Shown here one piece after another: positions 19,493-28,793 of a stretch of 64,000 nucleotides of DNA (within the stretch, counting starts at the first letter, position 1; every line of letters starts with the position of its first letter). Location of the stretch: the NCBI RefSeq assembly GCF_001874645.1, contig NZ_CP017886.1, positions 4,214,001 to 4,278,000 on the forward strand, written 5' to 3'. The notes under the pieces were generated by a model that was not told the origin of the DNA, ran no database searches, and saw nothing but the letters and a program-made list of their open reading frames with translations. Source of the stretch: Pseudomonas frederiksbergensis (GTDB lineage Bacteria > Pseudomonadota > Gammaproteobacteria > Pseudomonadales > Pseudomonadaceae). The position numbers and the translations under genes were made by a program.

Positions 19493-19954
19493 ATGGCTTT
19501 AATCGCTCGAGCTCGCAAAAAGCGCAAGCCGGTTGCCGAGATGAACGTGGTGCCTTACATCGACGTGATGCTGGTACTGCTGGTCATCTTCATGGTGACC
19601 GCACCGATGCTCAATCAGGGCGTGAAAGTTGATCTGCCCAAGGTTTCCAGCGAAGCCTTGCCGCAAGACAACAACACTCAGGTCCTGACCATTTCGATCA
19701 AGGCTGACAAGACCTATTACTGGAACCTTGGCAGCGAAGTCGACACCGAGAAGCAGCAGGACAGGGCCATGACCCTGCCGCAGATGACTGATGCGGTGAC
19801 CAAGATCATTCGTGCTGGCAACGATAACGGCAAGCGTACCCAGGTCTTCATTCGTGGCGACAAGACCGTCGATTACGGCTCCGTCATGGGCGCCATGGGT
19901 GGGTTGCAGAAAGCCGGGGTCGGTAATGTTGGCTTGATTACCGAGGCACCCTGA
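19493..19954 (+). CDS. tolR: Tol-Pal system protein TolR
   Basis: A 153-residue ExbD/TolR protein. A single membrane helix (about 20-42) contains the proton-carrying Asp in the motif PYIDVMLVLLVIFMVTAPM. The periplasmic domain follows. The stop codon overlaps the tolA start (TGATG). Confidence 0.96.
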   Translation: MALIARARKKRKPVAEMNVVPYIDVMLVLLVIFMVTAPMLNQGVKVDLPKVSSEALPQDNNTQVLTISIKADKTYYWNLGSEVDTEKQQDRAMTLPQMTDAVTKIIRAGNDNGKRTQVFIRGDKTVDYGSVMGAMGGLQKAGVGNVGLITEAP

Positions 19955-21033
19955 TGCAGCAACAGCGAGAGCCGACAGCCTCGGAAAGCTACTTCTGGCC
20001 TAGTGTCTGGGCGATTGGCCTGCACGTGCTGGTGTTTGGCATGCTGTTCGTCAGTTTTGCCATGACCCCGGAGTTGCCGCCGGCCAAGCCGATCGTCCAG
20101 GCGACCCTGTATCAACTGAAATCGAAAAGTCGGGCGACCACCCAGACCAATCAGAAGATTGCGGGTGAAGCGCAGAAATCCGCTGCGCGTCAGACCGAAG
20201 CCGAACAGATGGAACAGAAAAAGGTCGAGCAGGAAGCGGTGAAGGCTGCGGAACAAAAGAAAGAAGAGGCGGCTCAAAAAGCCGAGGAATCCAAGAAGGC
20301 CGATGAGTCGAAGAAAGCGGACGAGGCAAAAAAGGCTGATGAAGCCAAGAAAGCCGATGAAGCGAAGAAGACCGCCGAAGCCAAAAAGGCCGAACAGAAA
20401 CAATTGGCTGATATAGCCAAGAAGAAAGCTGAAGAAGAAGCCAAGGAAGCTGCTGAAGCAGAGGCCAAGAAAGCGGCCGCTGAAGAAGCGAAGAAAAAGA
20501 TAGTCGAAGACGCGAAGAAGAAAGCCGCGGAAGACGCCAAGAAGAAAGCTGAAGCGGACGAGGCGAAGAAGAAAGTCGCCGAGGATGCGAAGAAGAAAGC
20601 TGCTGCCGATGCTGCGAAGAAAAAATCGCAGGAAGCCGCACGTAAATCTGTCGAAGAGAAAAAGGCTCAGGCCCTGGCTGATTTGCTTTCGGACAAGCCG
20701 CAGCGTCAACAGGCTTTGGCGGACGAGCAGGGCGATGAAACCGCAGGTAACTTCGATGATCTGATTCGTTCGCGAGCATCTGAAGGTTGGGCGCAGCCTC
20801 CGTCGGCCCGTAAGGGCATGAAAGTGATCTTGCAGATCAACATGTTGCCTGACGGTACGATCTCCGGAGTTTCGGTCGCTCATTCCAGTGGTGATGTGCC
20901 GTTCGACAGTTCCGCGGTAGCGGCAGTAAAAAATATTGGTCGTTTGACCGAAATGCAGGGTCTGAAACCAAGTGATTTCGCTCCCTATCGTTCATTCAAG
21001 ATGACATTCACACCTGAGGATCTAGCCTTGTGA
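19954..21033 (+). CDS. tolA: Tol-Pal system protein TolA
   Basis: A 359-residue bridging protein. Domain I: one membrane anchor (about 15-38, [20 protein letters not shown]). Domain II: a long Lys/Ala/Glu helix (about 85-245) with five-residue repeats such as [10 protein letters not shown]. Domain III: a globular C-terminal domain (about 260-359) that binds TolB and Pal partners; [19 protein letters not shown] and the [10 protein letters not shown] part resemble TonB. The repeat-rich centre is the part most prone to length change. Ends overlapping the tolB start. Confidence 0.95.
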   Translation: MQQQREPTASESYFWPSVWAIGLHVLVFGMLFVSFAMTPELPPAKPIVQATLYQLKSKSRATTQTNQKIAGEAQKSAARQTEAEQMEQKKVEQEAVKAAEQKKEEAAQKAEESKKADESKKADEAKKADEAKKADEAKKTAEAKKAEQKQLADIAKKKAEEEAKEAAEAEAKKAAAEEAKKKIVEDAKKKAAEDAKKKAEADEAKKKVAEDAKKKAAADAAKKKSQEAARKSVEEKKAQALADLLSDKPQRQQALADEQGDETAGNFDDLIRSRASEGWAQPPSARKGMKVILQINMLPDGTISGVSVAHSSGDVPFDSSAVAAVKNIGRLTEMQGLKPSDFAPYRSFKMTFTPEDLAL

Positions 21034-22331
21034 GAAACCTTCTTCGAGGACTGCTTGTAGTCATGTTCTGCTTTGCAGGACTGGCTACAGCGGATGAAAA
21101 AAATATCCTGGTCAGCAGTGGTAGCTCCCAGGCAACTCCGATTGCCGTCGTACCGTTCGGCTGGCAGGGCGGTAGCGTCCTGCCGGACGACATGGCGGAA
21201 ATCATTGGCAATGACCTGCGTAACTCGGGTTACTACGCGCCGATTCCGAAGCAGAACATGATCAGCCAGCCGACTCAGGCCAGCGAAGTCATTTATCGCG
21301 ACTGGAAGGCCTTGGGCGCCCAGTACATCATGGTCGGCAGCATCGTTCCGGCGGGCGGTCGCCTGCAGGTGCAATACGCGCTGTTCAACGTCGCCACCGA
21401 GCAGCAAGTGCTGACCGGTAGCGTGTCGGGCGGCGTCGATCAACTGCGCGACATGGCGCACTACATCGCCGACCAGTCGTTCGAAAAACTAACCGGCATC
21501 AAGGGGGCGTTCTCCACGCGCCTGCTTTATGTAACGGCCGAGCGTTTTTCGGTGAACAACACGCGCTACACCCTGCAGCGTTCGGACTACGACGGTGCTC
21601 GTGCCGTGACCCTGCTGCAATCGCGCGAGCCGATCCTGTCGCCGCGATTCGCCCCCGATGGCAAGCGCATCGCCTATGTGTCGTTCGAGCAGAAGCGTCC
21701 GCGCATTTTCATGCAGAACATCGACACCGGTCGCCGTGAGCAGATCACCAATTTCGAAGGCCTGAACGGTGCTCCAGCCTGGTCGCCGGATGGTTCTCGC
21801 CTGGCTTTCGTACTGTCCAAGGACGGTAACCCGGACATCTACGTGATGAACCTGGGTTCGCGTCAGATCACTCGCGTGACTGCAGGTCCGGGCATCAACA
21901 CCGAACCGTTCTGGGGTAAAGATGGTTCGACCATCTACTTCACCTCCGACCGTGGCGGCAAGCCGCAGATCTACAAGACCAACGTCAATGGTGGCGGTGC
22001 GGAGCGTGTGACCTTTATCGGTAACTACAACGCCAACCCGAAACTGTCGGCTGACGAGAAAACGCTTGTCATGATTCACCGTCAGGATGGCTTCACCAAT
22101 TTCCGGGTGGCGGCTCAGGATTTGCAGCGCGGCAGCATAAAAATCCTGACAGACACCAACCTTGATGAGTCAGCCACTGTTGCGCCCAACGGCACCATGG
22201 TAATCTACGCCACCGCCCAGCAGGGCCGGGGAGTCTTGATGCTCGTGTCCATCAATGGACGCGTAAGGCTCCCGCTTCCTACCGCTCAAGGCGAAGTCAG
22301 AGAACCTTCCTGGTCCCCTTACCTGAACTGA
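21030..22331 (+). CDS. tolB: Tol-Pal system beta-propeller protein TolB
   Basis: A 433-residue periplasmic protein. GTG start overlapping the tolA stop by four bases; Sec signal peptide about 1-21 ([18 protein letters not shown]). An N-terminal domain (about 25-160) is followed by a six-bladed propeller with repeated motifs [32 protein letters not shown] and [17 protein letters not shown]. Binds Pal and TolA. Confidence 0.97.
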   Translation: MRNLLRGLLVVMFCFAGLATADEKNILVSSGSSQATPIAVVPFGWQGGSVLPDDMAEIIGNDLRNSGYYAPIPKQNMISQPTQASEVIYRDWKALGAQYIMVGSIVPAGGRLQVQYALFNVATEQQVLTGSVSGGVDQLRDMAHYIADQSFEKLTGIKGAFSTRLLYVTAERFSVNNTRYTLQRSDYDGARAVTLLQSREPILSPRFAPDGKRIAYVSFEQKRPRIFMQNIDTGRREQITNFEGLNGAPAWSPDGSRLAFVLSKDGNPDIYVMNLGSRQITRVTAGPGINTEPFWGKDGSTIYFTSDRGGKPQIYKTNVNGGGAERVTFIGNYNANPKLSADEKTLVMIHRQDGFTNFRVAAQDLQRGSIKILTDTNLDESATVAPNGTMVIYATAQQGRGVLMLVSINGRVRLPLPTAQGEVREPSWSPYLN

Positions 22332-22383
22332 CGCGGCGCTATACGTTTTACTTAACACACTGGGGTTCATTAGGAGTTTCACG

Positions 22384-22881
22384 ATGGAAATGCTGAAGTT
22401 TGGTAAATTTGCTGCGCTGGCTCTGGCCATGGCTGTAGCTGTAGGTTGCTCGTCCAAAGGCGGCGACAACGCCGGTGCAGGCGCTGTAGATCCAAACGCT
22501 GGTTACGGCGCTAACACGGGTGCAGTTGACGGCTCCCTGAGCGAAGAAGCTGCTCTGCGCGCAATCACCACCTTCTACTTCGAATACGACAGCTCGGACC
22601 TGAAGCCAGAAGCCATGCGCGCTCTGGACGTTCACGCCAAAGACCTGAAAGCAAACGGCGCTCGCGTTGTTCTGGAAGGCAACACCGACGAACGTGGTAC
22701 TCGTGAGTACAACATGGCACTGGGCGAGCGTCGTGCGAAAGCCGTTCAACGCTACCTGGTACTGCAAGGTGTTTCCCCAGCTCAGCTGGAACTGGTTTCC
22801 TACGGTAAAGAGCGTCCAGTTGCTACTGGCCACGACGAGCAGTCCTGGGCTCAGAACCGTCGCGTCGAACTGCGTAAGTAA
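22384..22881 (+). CDS. pal: Peptidoglycan-associated lipoprotein Pal (OprL)
   Basis: A 165-residue outer-membrane lipoprotein. Lipobox AVGC, with Cys21 predicted to be acylated after the signal peptide. The OmpA-like peptidoglycan-binding domain (about 60-165) shows [15 protein letters not shown] and [22 protein letters not shown]. Known as OprL in P. aeruginosa. It anchors the outer membrane to the wall and takes part in Tol-Pal function. Confidence 0.97.
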   Translation: MEMLKFGKFAALALAMAVAVGCSSKGGDNAGAGAVDPNAGYGANTGAVDGSLSEEAALRAITTFYFEYDSSDLKPEAMRALDVHAKDLKANGARVVLEGNTDERGTREYNMALGERRAKAVQRYLVLQGVSPAQLELVSYGKERPVATGHDEQSWAQNRRVELRK

Positions 22882-22887
22882 TTCGTC

Positions 22888-23718
22888 ATGCGAACGTGCC
22901 GTCGTGCTGTAACTGTTTTGGCTCTCAGCCTCGCACCGCTTGCGGTGTGGGCTGCGGTTCCTGTGGTCGATGACAACTCCGGTTATAACAATAGCGGGAG
23001 CAGTTATCCGCCTGCGGGTTACGGTACGAACGGCGCCTATGCCGGGGGAGGGGTTTCGGCCCCTGTCTCGGCACAGGGCGAGCTGTTCAACCAACTGCAA
23101 CAAATGCAGGAACAAATTGCACGCCAACAGGGTGTGATCGAAGTTCTGCAAAATGATGTAGCGCGCATGAAGCAGGAAAGCCTGGAGCGATATCAGGATC
23201 TTGATCGGCGTATTGGAACCGGCGGCGCACCCGCTGCGGCTCCTCAAAATTCTCCAGCCGGTGGCGATACGAATGCCGCCGGTGCAGCTGCAGCTGCGAG
23301 TGCTGCCACTCAAGCACCCGCGGCCAGCAGCGAACCGGGTGATCCGGCGAAGGAAAAGCTCTATTACGATGCGGCCTTCGACCTGATCAAGGCCAAGGAT
23401 TTCGACAAGGCCAGCCAGGCGTTTGCGGCATTCCTGCGCAAATATCCGAACAGTCAGTACGCGGGCAATGCCCAATACTGGTTGGGCGAAGTGAACCTGG
23501 CCAAGGGCGACCTGCAAGGTGCGGGTCAGGCTTTTGCCAAGGTTTCGCAGCTGTACCCCAAGCACGCCAAAGTGCCTGACTCGCTGTACAAGCTCGCTGA
23601 TGTAGAGCGCCGCCTGGGTCATACCGACAAGGTCAAAGGCATTCTGCAGCAGGTGGTTTCCCAATATCCGGGTACTTCCGCCGCTCAGTTGGCCCAACGC
23701 GATCTGCAGCGCATGTAA
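22888..23718 (+). CDS. cpoB: Cell division coordinator CpoB (YbgF)
   Basis: A 276-residue periplasmic protein, the last gene of the tol-pal operon. Signal peptide about 1-21 (ending LAVWA). A coiled coil (about 65-105) carries the trimerisation domain, followed by a Pro/Ala-rich linker (about 110-145) and a TPR domain (about 148-276; YYDAAFDLIKAKDFDKASQAF and following repeats). In E. coli CpoB couples PBP1B and Tol activity at the septum. An intrinsic terminator follows 22 bases after the stop. Confidence 0.93.
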   Translation: MRTCRRAVTVLALSLAPLAVWAAVPVVDDNSGYNNSGSSYPPAGYGTNGAYAGGGVSAPVSAQGELFNQLQQMQEQIARQQGVIEVLQNDVARMKQESLERYQDLDRRIGTGGAPAAAPQNSPAGGDTNAAGAAAAASAATQAPAASSEPGDPAKEKLYYDAAFDLIKAKDFDKASQAFAAFLRKYPNSQYAGNAQYWLGEVNLAKGDLQGAGQAFAKVSQLYPKHAKVPDSLYKLADVERRLGHTDKVKGILQQVVSQYPGTSAAQLAQRDLQRM

Positions 23719-23740
23719 GGCTGTTTGACCCGTTTACAAG

Positions 23741-23767
23741 AAACCCGCGCTTGCCGCGGGTTTTTTC
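23741..23767 (+). terminator. Intrinsic terminator of the tol-pal operon
   Basis: Nine-base stem AAACCCGCG (23741-23749) / CGCGGGTTT (23755-23763), five-base loop CTTGC, T-tract after the stem. Confidence 0.93.
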
Positions 23768-23885
23768 GTTAGAATTCACGCCCTTTTTATGAAACACCGC
23801 TTTTGGGGATCTGCGCGTTGGCGGGGTTCCTTTAAGTGCCTGACGGAGGCGGACAGCCTGTTTAGCTGTTACGCCCGTGGCGACT

Positions 23886-24533
23886 ATGCAAGACACATTG
23901 AGAATTACCGAAGTTTTTTACTCGTTGCAGGGTGAAACGCGGACTGCCGGGCTGCCCACTGTATTTGTGCGCCTGACCGGTTGCCCATTGCGTTGCCAAT
24001 ACTGCGACAGCGCCTATGCGTTCAGCGGCGGCACGATCAGGTCCCTCGACGATATCCTCGAGCAGGTTGCAGGCTTCAGGCCCCGTTACGTCTGCGTAAC
24101 CGGTGGCGAGCCCCTGGCGCAACCTAACGCCATCCCTTTGCTCAAGCAGCTGTGTGACGCCGGTTACGAGGTGTCGCTGGAAACCAGCGGCGCCCTGGAT
24201 ATTTCGGCGGTCGATCCACGGGTCAGTCGAGTGCTCGACCTGAAAACACCCGGGTCGAAAGAAGCGCACCGCAACCTCTACGAGAACATCGCGCTGCTGA
24301 CGGCTAATGATCAGGTCAAGTTCGTGATCTGCTCTCGCGAAGACTACGACTGGGCAGTGTCCAAACTGATTCAGTACGGTCTTGACCAGCGTGCCGGCGA
24401 AGTCCTGTTTTCGCCGAGTCACCATGACTTGAGTGCGCGCGACCTGGCTGACTGGATTGTCGCGGACAACCTGCCGGTACGCCTGCAATTGCAGTTGCAT
24501 AAATATCTTTGGAACGACGAACCGGGGCGCTGA
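23886..24533 (+). CDS. queE: 7-carboxy-7-deazaguanine synthase QueE
   Basis: A 215-residue radical-SAM enzyme of queuosine biosynthesis, converting 6-carboxytetrahydropterin to CDG. The iron-sulphur motif is CPLRCQYC (CxxxCxxC). I use the ATG at 23886 ([17 protein letters not shown]), as in Pseudomonas relatives; a GTG three codons earlier is also possible. [12 protein letters not shown] and [17 protein letters not shown] complete the family pattern. Separated from queC by one base. Confidence 0.94.
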   Translation: MQDTLRITEVFYSLQGETRTAGLPTVFVRLTGCPLRCQYCDSAYAFSGGTIRSLDDILEQVAGFRPRYVCVTGGEPLAQPNAIPLLKQLCDAGYEVSLETSGALDISAVDPRVSRVLDLKTPGSKEAHRNLYENIALLTANDQVKFVICSREDYDWAVSKLIQYGLDQRAGEVLFSPSHHDLSARDLADWIVADNLPVRLQLQLHKYLWNDEPGR

Positions 24534-24534
24534 A

Positions 24535-25227
24535 ATGACGGAACAACTGAATAAAGCAGAAAAACGCGCAGTCATCCTGCTGTCTGGCGGTCTGGACTCG
24601 GCAACGGTCGTGGCGATGGCCCGTGCTGACGGCTACAGCTGCTACACCATGAGTTTCGACTATGGCCAGCGCCACCGCGCCGAGTTGCACGCTGCTGAGC
24701 GTGTGGCGCGTGATCTGGGCGTCATCGAACATAAAGTGATTGGCCTGAACCTGAACGGCATAGGTGGCTCGGCACTGACCGATAGCTCCATCGATGTGCC
24801 CGAGGCGCCGAGCGAAGGTATCCCGATCACTTACGTGCCGGCCCGCAATACCGTGTTCCTGTCTCTGGCATTGGGCTGGGCCGAAGTGCTCGGCGCGCGC
24901 GATATTTTCATCGGCGTGAATGCAGTGGACTATTCCGGTTACCCGGATTGCCGTCCCGAGTTCATCGAAGCCTTCGAGCGCATGGCCAATCTGGGGACCA
25001 AGGCCGGGGTAGAGGGGAAAGGCTTTCGTATTCAGGCACCGCTGCAAAACCTCAGCAAAGCGCAAATTGTCCAGGCGGGCGTGAAGCTTGGCGTCGACTA
25101 TGCGCTGACGGTTTCCTGCTATCAGGCGGACGATAACGGCCGTGCATGCGGCAAATGCGACAGCTGCCGTCTGCGTGCAGAAGGCTTCCTGGCGGCCGGA
25201 ATCAGCGACCCAACCGCTTATTTTTGA
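24535..25227 (+). CDS. queC: 7-cyano-7-deazaguanine synthase QueC
   Basis: A 230-residue ATP-dependent enzyme making preQ0 from CDG and ammonia. Start at the ATG at 24535, just after the queE stop; the frame is open upstream inside queE but is not coding there. PP-loop is [27 protein letters not shown] and [10 protein letters not shown] are typical. Four zinc-binding Cys near the C-terminus are seen in [18 protein letters not shown]. Confidence 0.95.
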   Translation: MTEQLNKAEKRAVILLSGGLDSATVVAMARADGYSCYTMSFDYGQRHRAELHAAERVARDLGVIEHKVIGLNLNGIGGSALTDSSIDVPEAPSEGIPITYVPARNTVFLSLALGWAEVLGARDIFIGVNAVDYSGYPDCRPEFIEAFERMANLGTKAGVEGKGFRIQAPLQNLSKAQIVQAGVKLGVDYALTVSCYQADDNGRACGKCDSCRLRAEGFLAAGISDPTAYF

Positions 25228-25290
25228 TTTATTTCAAATTAGGTGTTGAATAGTCCTTAAAAATCAGTATTATACGCGCCACCACACAGC

Positions 25291-25366
25291 GGGTCGTTAG
25301 CTCAGTTGGTAGAGCAGTTGGCTTTTAACCAATTGGTCGTAGGTTCGAATCCCACACGACCCACCA
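25291..25366 (+). tRNA. tRNA-Lys (anticodon UUU)
   Basis: A 76-base cloverleaf: acceptor arms GGGTCGT / ACGACCC, D-arm GCTCAGTTGGTAGAGC, anticodon stem GTTGG/CCAAT with loop CTTTTAA (anticodon TTT at 25324-25326), T-arm GGTTCGAATCC, and encoded CCA. In P. aeruginosa the tRNA-Lys gene next to queC is a known integration hot spot. Confidence 0.98.
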
Positions 25367-25384
25367 TTTTTATAGCAGTTTAGA

Positions 25385-25429
25385 AAATCCGGAAGGCCCA
25401 CGAAAGTGAGGATTTCCGGGTTTTTTTTT
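25385..25429 (+). terminator. Intrinsic terminator after tRNA-Lys
   Basis: Ten-base stem AAATCCGGAA (25385-25394) with TTCCGGGTTT (25414-25423; one G-U pair), then a run of T. Loop of 19 bases. Confidence 0.75.
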
Positions 25430-25830
25430 GCCTGAAAAACAGTGTGGGTGAGGACGGTGTCTATACGACTTGATGCTGACCCTGTTGAACATCACCGTCG
25501 TCCACTGAAGAGTCGGGCGGTATGCCGAGTTCATCCCGCCGCCGTCATCGCCGACGTGAATGCGATCTTCATCACCCTCCCTCAGAAGAATGCCACCGCG
25601 CCTCGCATAGAACATTCATGTCCATGCGATGAGGTGAGCCTCTAGCCTTTCTTCCAAGAAACGTTGCCGCGCTCCTGTGGATCAAATTGCGGTGGTCAAC
25701 TGATCCCTGACACGAGGTTGCGCTTCCTTCTGCTTGTGCCGGAACCCGTGCCCGCAGCTCCAGCCTTGCCCCTCCATGACGCGCATGAATCACGCGGATT
25801 GAAAATGAAAAAAAATTCATCTGAAACAAT

Positions 25831-25859
25831 TTGTATTAGTTAAATGCGATGACTAGTAT
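25831..25859 (+). promoter_or_regulatory. Putative sigma-70 promoter of the OprB-DyP-Fbp operon
   Basis: -35 TTGTAT (25831-25836), 17-base spacer, -10 TAGTAT (25854-25859); each matches four of six consensus bases. Predicted start near 25866, so the Fur-like site lies just downstream of it. Confidence 0.5.
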
Positions 25860-25871
25860 GCGTCCGATTCT

Positions 25872-25896
25872 GATAGTTATTCTCATTACTATTCTC
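25872..25896. promoter_or_regulatory. Fur-like box (tandem hexamers)
   Basis: GATAGTT followed by ATTCTC-ATTACT-ATTCTC (25879-25896), three head-to-tail copies close to the Fur hexamer ATTATC; the reverse strand reads AATGAGAATAACTATC. Position around +6 to +30 of the putative promoter and 73 bases before the first gene fits iron repression. Confidence 0.7.
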
Positions 25897-25968
25897 GTGC
25901 ATACCTGTTCATAACTACAACCGAGCGAGCTGTGGTGTAGGGGTAGGCCAAAGGATACGGAGTTATAG

Positions 25969-27543
25969 ATGCGGGCAATGTCTTACAACCGATCAAAACT
26001 GTGCCGAAAAAACGTCCGGTCCGATTTATTTTCAGCCCGCAAAACAGGTCTTGTGGTAACGCAAGACAGCGCGGTGCATCCGCGCAAAACCATCACTGCG
26101 CTTGCGACAGCAATGACATGCGCGTTCGCTTGCGTCTGGATCAGTCCGACTTTTGCAGCACAAACAGGGAGTGCGGCTAATCCTTCAGTGGCTGCCGACG
26201 AGATCAACCCCGTTGACCTGCCCGAGGCGGATCTGGCCATTCAGGCCGCACCCGCCGATCAGTGGACCGGTTTCTGGACGCGCCAAAATATGCTCGGCGA
26301 TATCGGCGGGTTGCGCTCGGCCCTCGCGGGTTATGGCGTGACCCTGGCGCTGACGGAAACCAGCGAGTACCTGAACAATGCCAAGGGCGGCTTGAATCGC
26401 GGTGGGGACTACGACGGTCTCACGACCATGACGCTGAAGCTCGACACGCTCAAGCTCTTCGGCCTGGCCGGCGGCACCCTCAACATCAGTGCGGTGAACA
26501 TTCACGGGCGCAACCTGAGCGCGGACAAGCTGGGCACCCTCCAAACCGCCAGCGGCATCGAGGCGGACACCGGTACCCGTCTGTGGGAGGCCTGGTATCA
26601 GCAGAAATTCCTCGATGAGACCCTGGACGTCCGGGCCGGGCAGCAAAGCATCGACCAGGAGTTCATGGTCAGCCAGTACGCCAGTACCTTCGTCAACACC
26701 ATGTTCGGCTGGCCGGCGGTGCCGTCCTACGACATGCCGGCCGGTGGCCCCGCCTACCCGTTGTCCGCATTGGGGATACGTGTGCGGGCCCATCCGACCG
26801 ATGCGATCAGCGTACTCGCAGGCGTCTACGACGGTAATCCGGCCGGCACCAACGACGGTGATCCGCAACGCCAGAACGCCCACGGCACCAACTTCGACCT
26901 GCACACCGGCGCGCTGTACATCGCCGAGCTGCAGTACGGCGTCAACCAAGCCTCGCTGGGCCGGACGGAGACCGCCAACGCGGGTCTGCCGGGCACCTAC
27001 AAACTCGGCGCCTGGTACAACACGCAGAACTTCGCCGACCAGCGCTTCGGCACCGATGGGCTGTCGCTCGCCGATCCATCCAGCAATGGCAATCCGGCCG
27101 AGCACTCGGGCAACTACAGCGTGTATGCCGTGGCCGACCAGATGATCTGGCGCCTGGCCCCGGACAGCATGCGCTCGGTGGGCGTGTTCGCCCGGGTCAT
27201 GGGCGCGCCGGGTGATCGCAACCTGATCAGCTTCAGTGCTAACGCCGGCGTGACCCTTACTTCGCCTTTCGAAGGGCGCGATACCGATACCGCCAGCCTG
27301 GGCATGGGTTACGCCAAGGTCGGCAGCGCTGCCGCCGGCCTCGATCTCGATAGCGGCAACCGCGTACGCAACGGCGAAACCTACGTGGAAGCGACCTATC
27401 AGTATCAGTTGACCCCGTGGCTGCAACTGCAACCGGACATTCAGTACACGCTTAATCCAGGGGCGGGCCAGAGCCCGAATGACCCAACACTACGACTGGG
27501 TGACACGTTGGTCTGGGGCCTGCGCACCAACATCACCCTTTAG
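25969..27543 (+). CDS. OprB-family (carbohydrate-selective type) outer-membrane porin
   Basis: A 524-residue porin. Its core from about residue 100 (WTRQNMLGDIGGLRSALAGYGVTLALTETSEY) and its end (LQPDIQYTLNPG...LVWGLRTNITL) match the OprB family, whose known members admit glucose and other sugars. The ATG at 25969 has a good Shine-Dalgarno (CGGAG), but gives a signal sequence of about 64 residues, with cleavage after TFAA; a GTG at 26053 would give a more usual one. It heads a Fur-box operon whose other genes serve iron or haem, so an iron-linked substrate (for example ferric citrate-like or sugar-acid chelates) is a reasonable but unproven idea. About 110 bases separate it from the next gene. 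Confidence 0.88.
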   Translation: MRAMSYNRSKLCRKNVRSDLFSARKTGLVVTQDSAVHPRKTITALATAMTCAFACVWISPTFAAQTGSAANPSVAADEINPVDLPEADLAIQAAPADQWTGFWTRQNMLGDIGGLRSALAGYGVTLALTETSEYLNNAKGGLNRGGDYDGLTTMTLKLDTLKLFGLAGGTLNISAVNIHGRNLSADKLGTLQTASGIEADTGTRLWEAWYQQKFLDETLDVRAGQQSIDQEFMVSQYASTFVNTMFGWPAVPSYDMPAGGPAYPLSALGIRVRAHPTDAISVLAGVYDGNPAGTNDGDPQRQNAHGTNFDLHTGALYIAELQYGVNQASLGRTETANAGLPGTYKLGAWYNTQNFADQRFGTDGLSLADPSSNGNPAEHSGNYSVYAVADQMIWRLAPDSMRSVGVFARVMGAPGDRNLISFSANAGVTLTSPFEGRDTDTASLGMGYAKVGSAAAGLDLDSGNRVRNGETYVEATYQYQLTPWLQLQPDIQYTLNPGAGQSPNDPTLRLGDTLVWGLRTNITL

Positions 27544-27653
27544 ACCGGACGCTGGTCGGGCGCTCTACGCCCGCCCAACCACACCGATCAACCTTGTTTG
27601 ATTTCGGCCCTGCCTGACAGGGCCTGTCGACTTCGAGAAATCAGGAGTATTGC

Positions 27654-28793
27654 ATGACGTATTCGAGCCTGCCGCGCCTGGGCAAGGGCCTTGTAACCCT
27701 GGCCACGCTATTGACGTTCAACGTCGTTCTGCCTGCACACGCCGATGAGCCCCAGGGCTTTTTGCCGAACATCCACAAGCACCTCAGCCTGACGTCCACG
27801 GTCCCGGACAATGGCGACCAGAACCCGTACGCCATTGCCGTGGCACCGGTGTCCGCCGGGAAAATCCAGAAGGATGACGTGCTGGTCGACAACTTCAACA
27901 ACGCGGCCAACCTGCAGGGTGTCGGCACGACCATTGTCGATTACAACCCGACCACCAAGCAGATGTCGTTGTTTGCCCAATTGCCCCATGACTTGCCGCA
28001 GTGCCCGGGAGGCGTAGGCCTCAGTACCGCGATGACCATGCTCAAGAGTGGCTGGGTGATCGTCGGCAGCACACCGAGCAATGACGGGACCACCGACACC
28101 AAGGGCGCGGGTTGCCTGGTGGTGCTCGACCCGAACGGCAAGGTCGTCGATGTCTGGTCCGGTCCGAACATCAACGATCCCTGGGGCAACATGGCAGTGA
28201 TCGACAACGGCTCCACCGCGACCTTGTTTGTCAGCAATGCGGGCTTTGGCCTGGGCAGCGCCAAAGGGACGCCACCGGTGGTGATTCAGTCCACGGTACT
28301 GCGCCTGGACCTGTCCATCGCGGAAGGCAAGCCACCGGTGATCACCCATCAGACCGTGGTCGGCAGCGGCTTCAGCGCACAGGCTGACAAAGGCGTGTTT
28401 CTCGTCGGACCTACTGGCCTGGCGATGGGCAAGGACGACAAATTGTACGTCTCCGATACGCTCGCCAACCGCATCAGTGAAATCTGGGATGCCACGACCC
28501 GTACTACCAGCGCCGGTGTCGGCCGCACGCTGACCAAGGATGGGATGTTACTGCGTCCGCTGGCGCTGGCCATCGCACCTAATGGTCATCTGCTGACCAC
28601 CAACGGCTTGAACGGCAAGGTCGTGGAGATCGACCCGCAGACAGGCAAGCAACTCTATGCCCAGTGGATCGACGCTAACAAAGCACAAACACCGCCAGGC
28701 AATGGTGACTTGTTCGGCATAGCCATGACGCCTGCCGGTGACGGTTTCTACTACGTTGAAGACGACGTGAACATGCTGGTCCTGGCCAAATGA
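27654..28793 (+). CDS. Secreted beta-propeller (NHL/SMP-30-like) protein of unknown function
   Basis: A 379-residue protein with a Sec signal peptide (about 1-30, ending PAHA). Mature part has repeated segments of roughly 45-55 residues that look like propeller blades: NPYAIAVAPVSAGKIQKDDVLVDNF-type starts, GPTGLAMGKDDKLYVSDTLAN, LRPLALAIAPNGHLLTTNGLN and FGIAMTPAGDGFYYVEDD. The pattern resembles NHL or SMP-30/gluconolactonase-like propellers; no catalytic motif is recognised. Its stop overlaps the start of the DyP peroxidase (ATGA), showing tight coupling. A periplasmic partner or chaperone of the peroxidase or of the substrate chelate is conceivable; this is inference only. Confidence 0.75.
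   Translation: MTYSSLPRLGKGLVTLATLLTFNVVLPAHADEPQGFLPNIHKHLSLTSTVPDNGDQNPYAIAVAPVSAGKIQKDDVLVDNFNNAANLQGVGTTIVDYNPTTKQMSLFAQLPHDLPQCPGGVGLSTAMTMLKSGWVIVGSTPSNDGTTDTKGAGCLVVLDPNGKVVDVWSGPNINDPWGNMAVIDNGSTATLFVSNAGFGLGSAKGTPPVVIQSTVLRLDLSIAEGKPPVITHQTVVGSGFSAQADKGVFLVGPTGLAMGKDDKLYVSDTLANRISEIWDATTRTTSAGVGRTLTKDGMLLRPLALAIAPNGHLLTTNGLNGKVVEIDPQTGKQLYAQWIDANKAQTPPGNGDLFGIAMTPAGDGFYYVEDDVNMLVLAK

Larger units (their letters stand above)
25430..25968. other. Non-coding leader region upstream of the iron operon
   Basis: No credible gene. The first 350 bases contain only short frames without a family match (one of 67 codons at 25442-25645). From about 25800 the DNA turns AT-rich and contains the promoter and Fur-like site described separately. 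No copy of the tRNA-Lys 3' end is visible here. Confidence 0.6.

Noticed and set aside
19873..20883. Minus-strand frame of 336 codons opposite tolA, Leu/Phe-rich and membrane-like
   Set aside because: The hydrophobicity is only the complement of Lys/Glu/Ala codons in TolA domain II.
23764..23885. Possible preQ1 riboswitch before queE
   Set aside because: The leader has short GC-rich inverted parts but no arrangement I could match to preQ1-I or preQ1-II; a covariance search would be needed.
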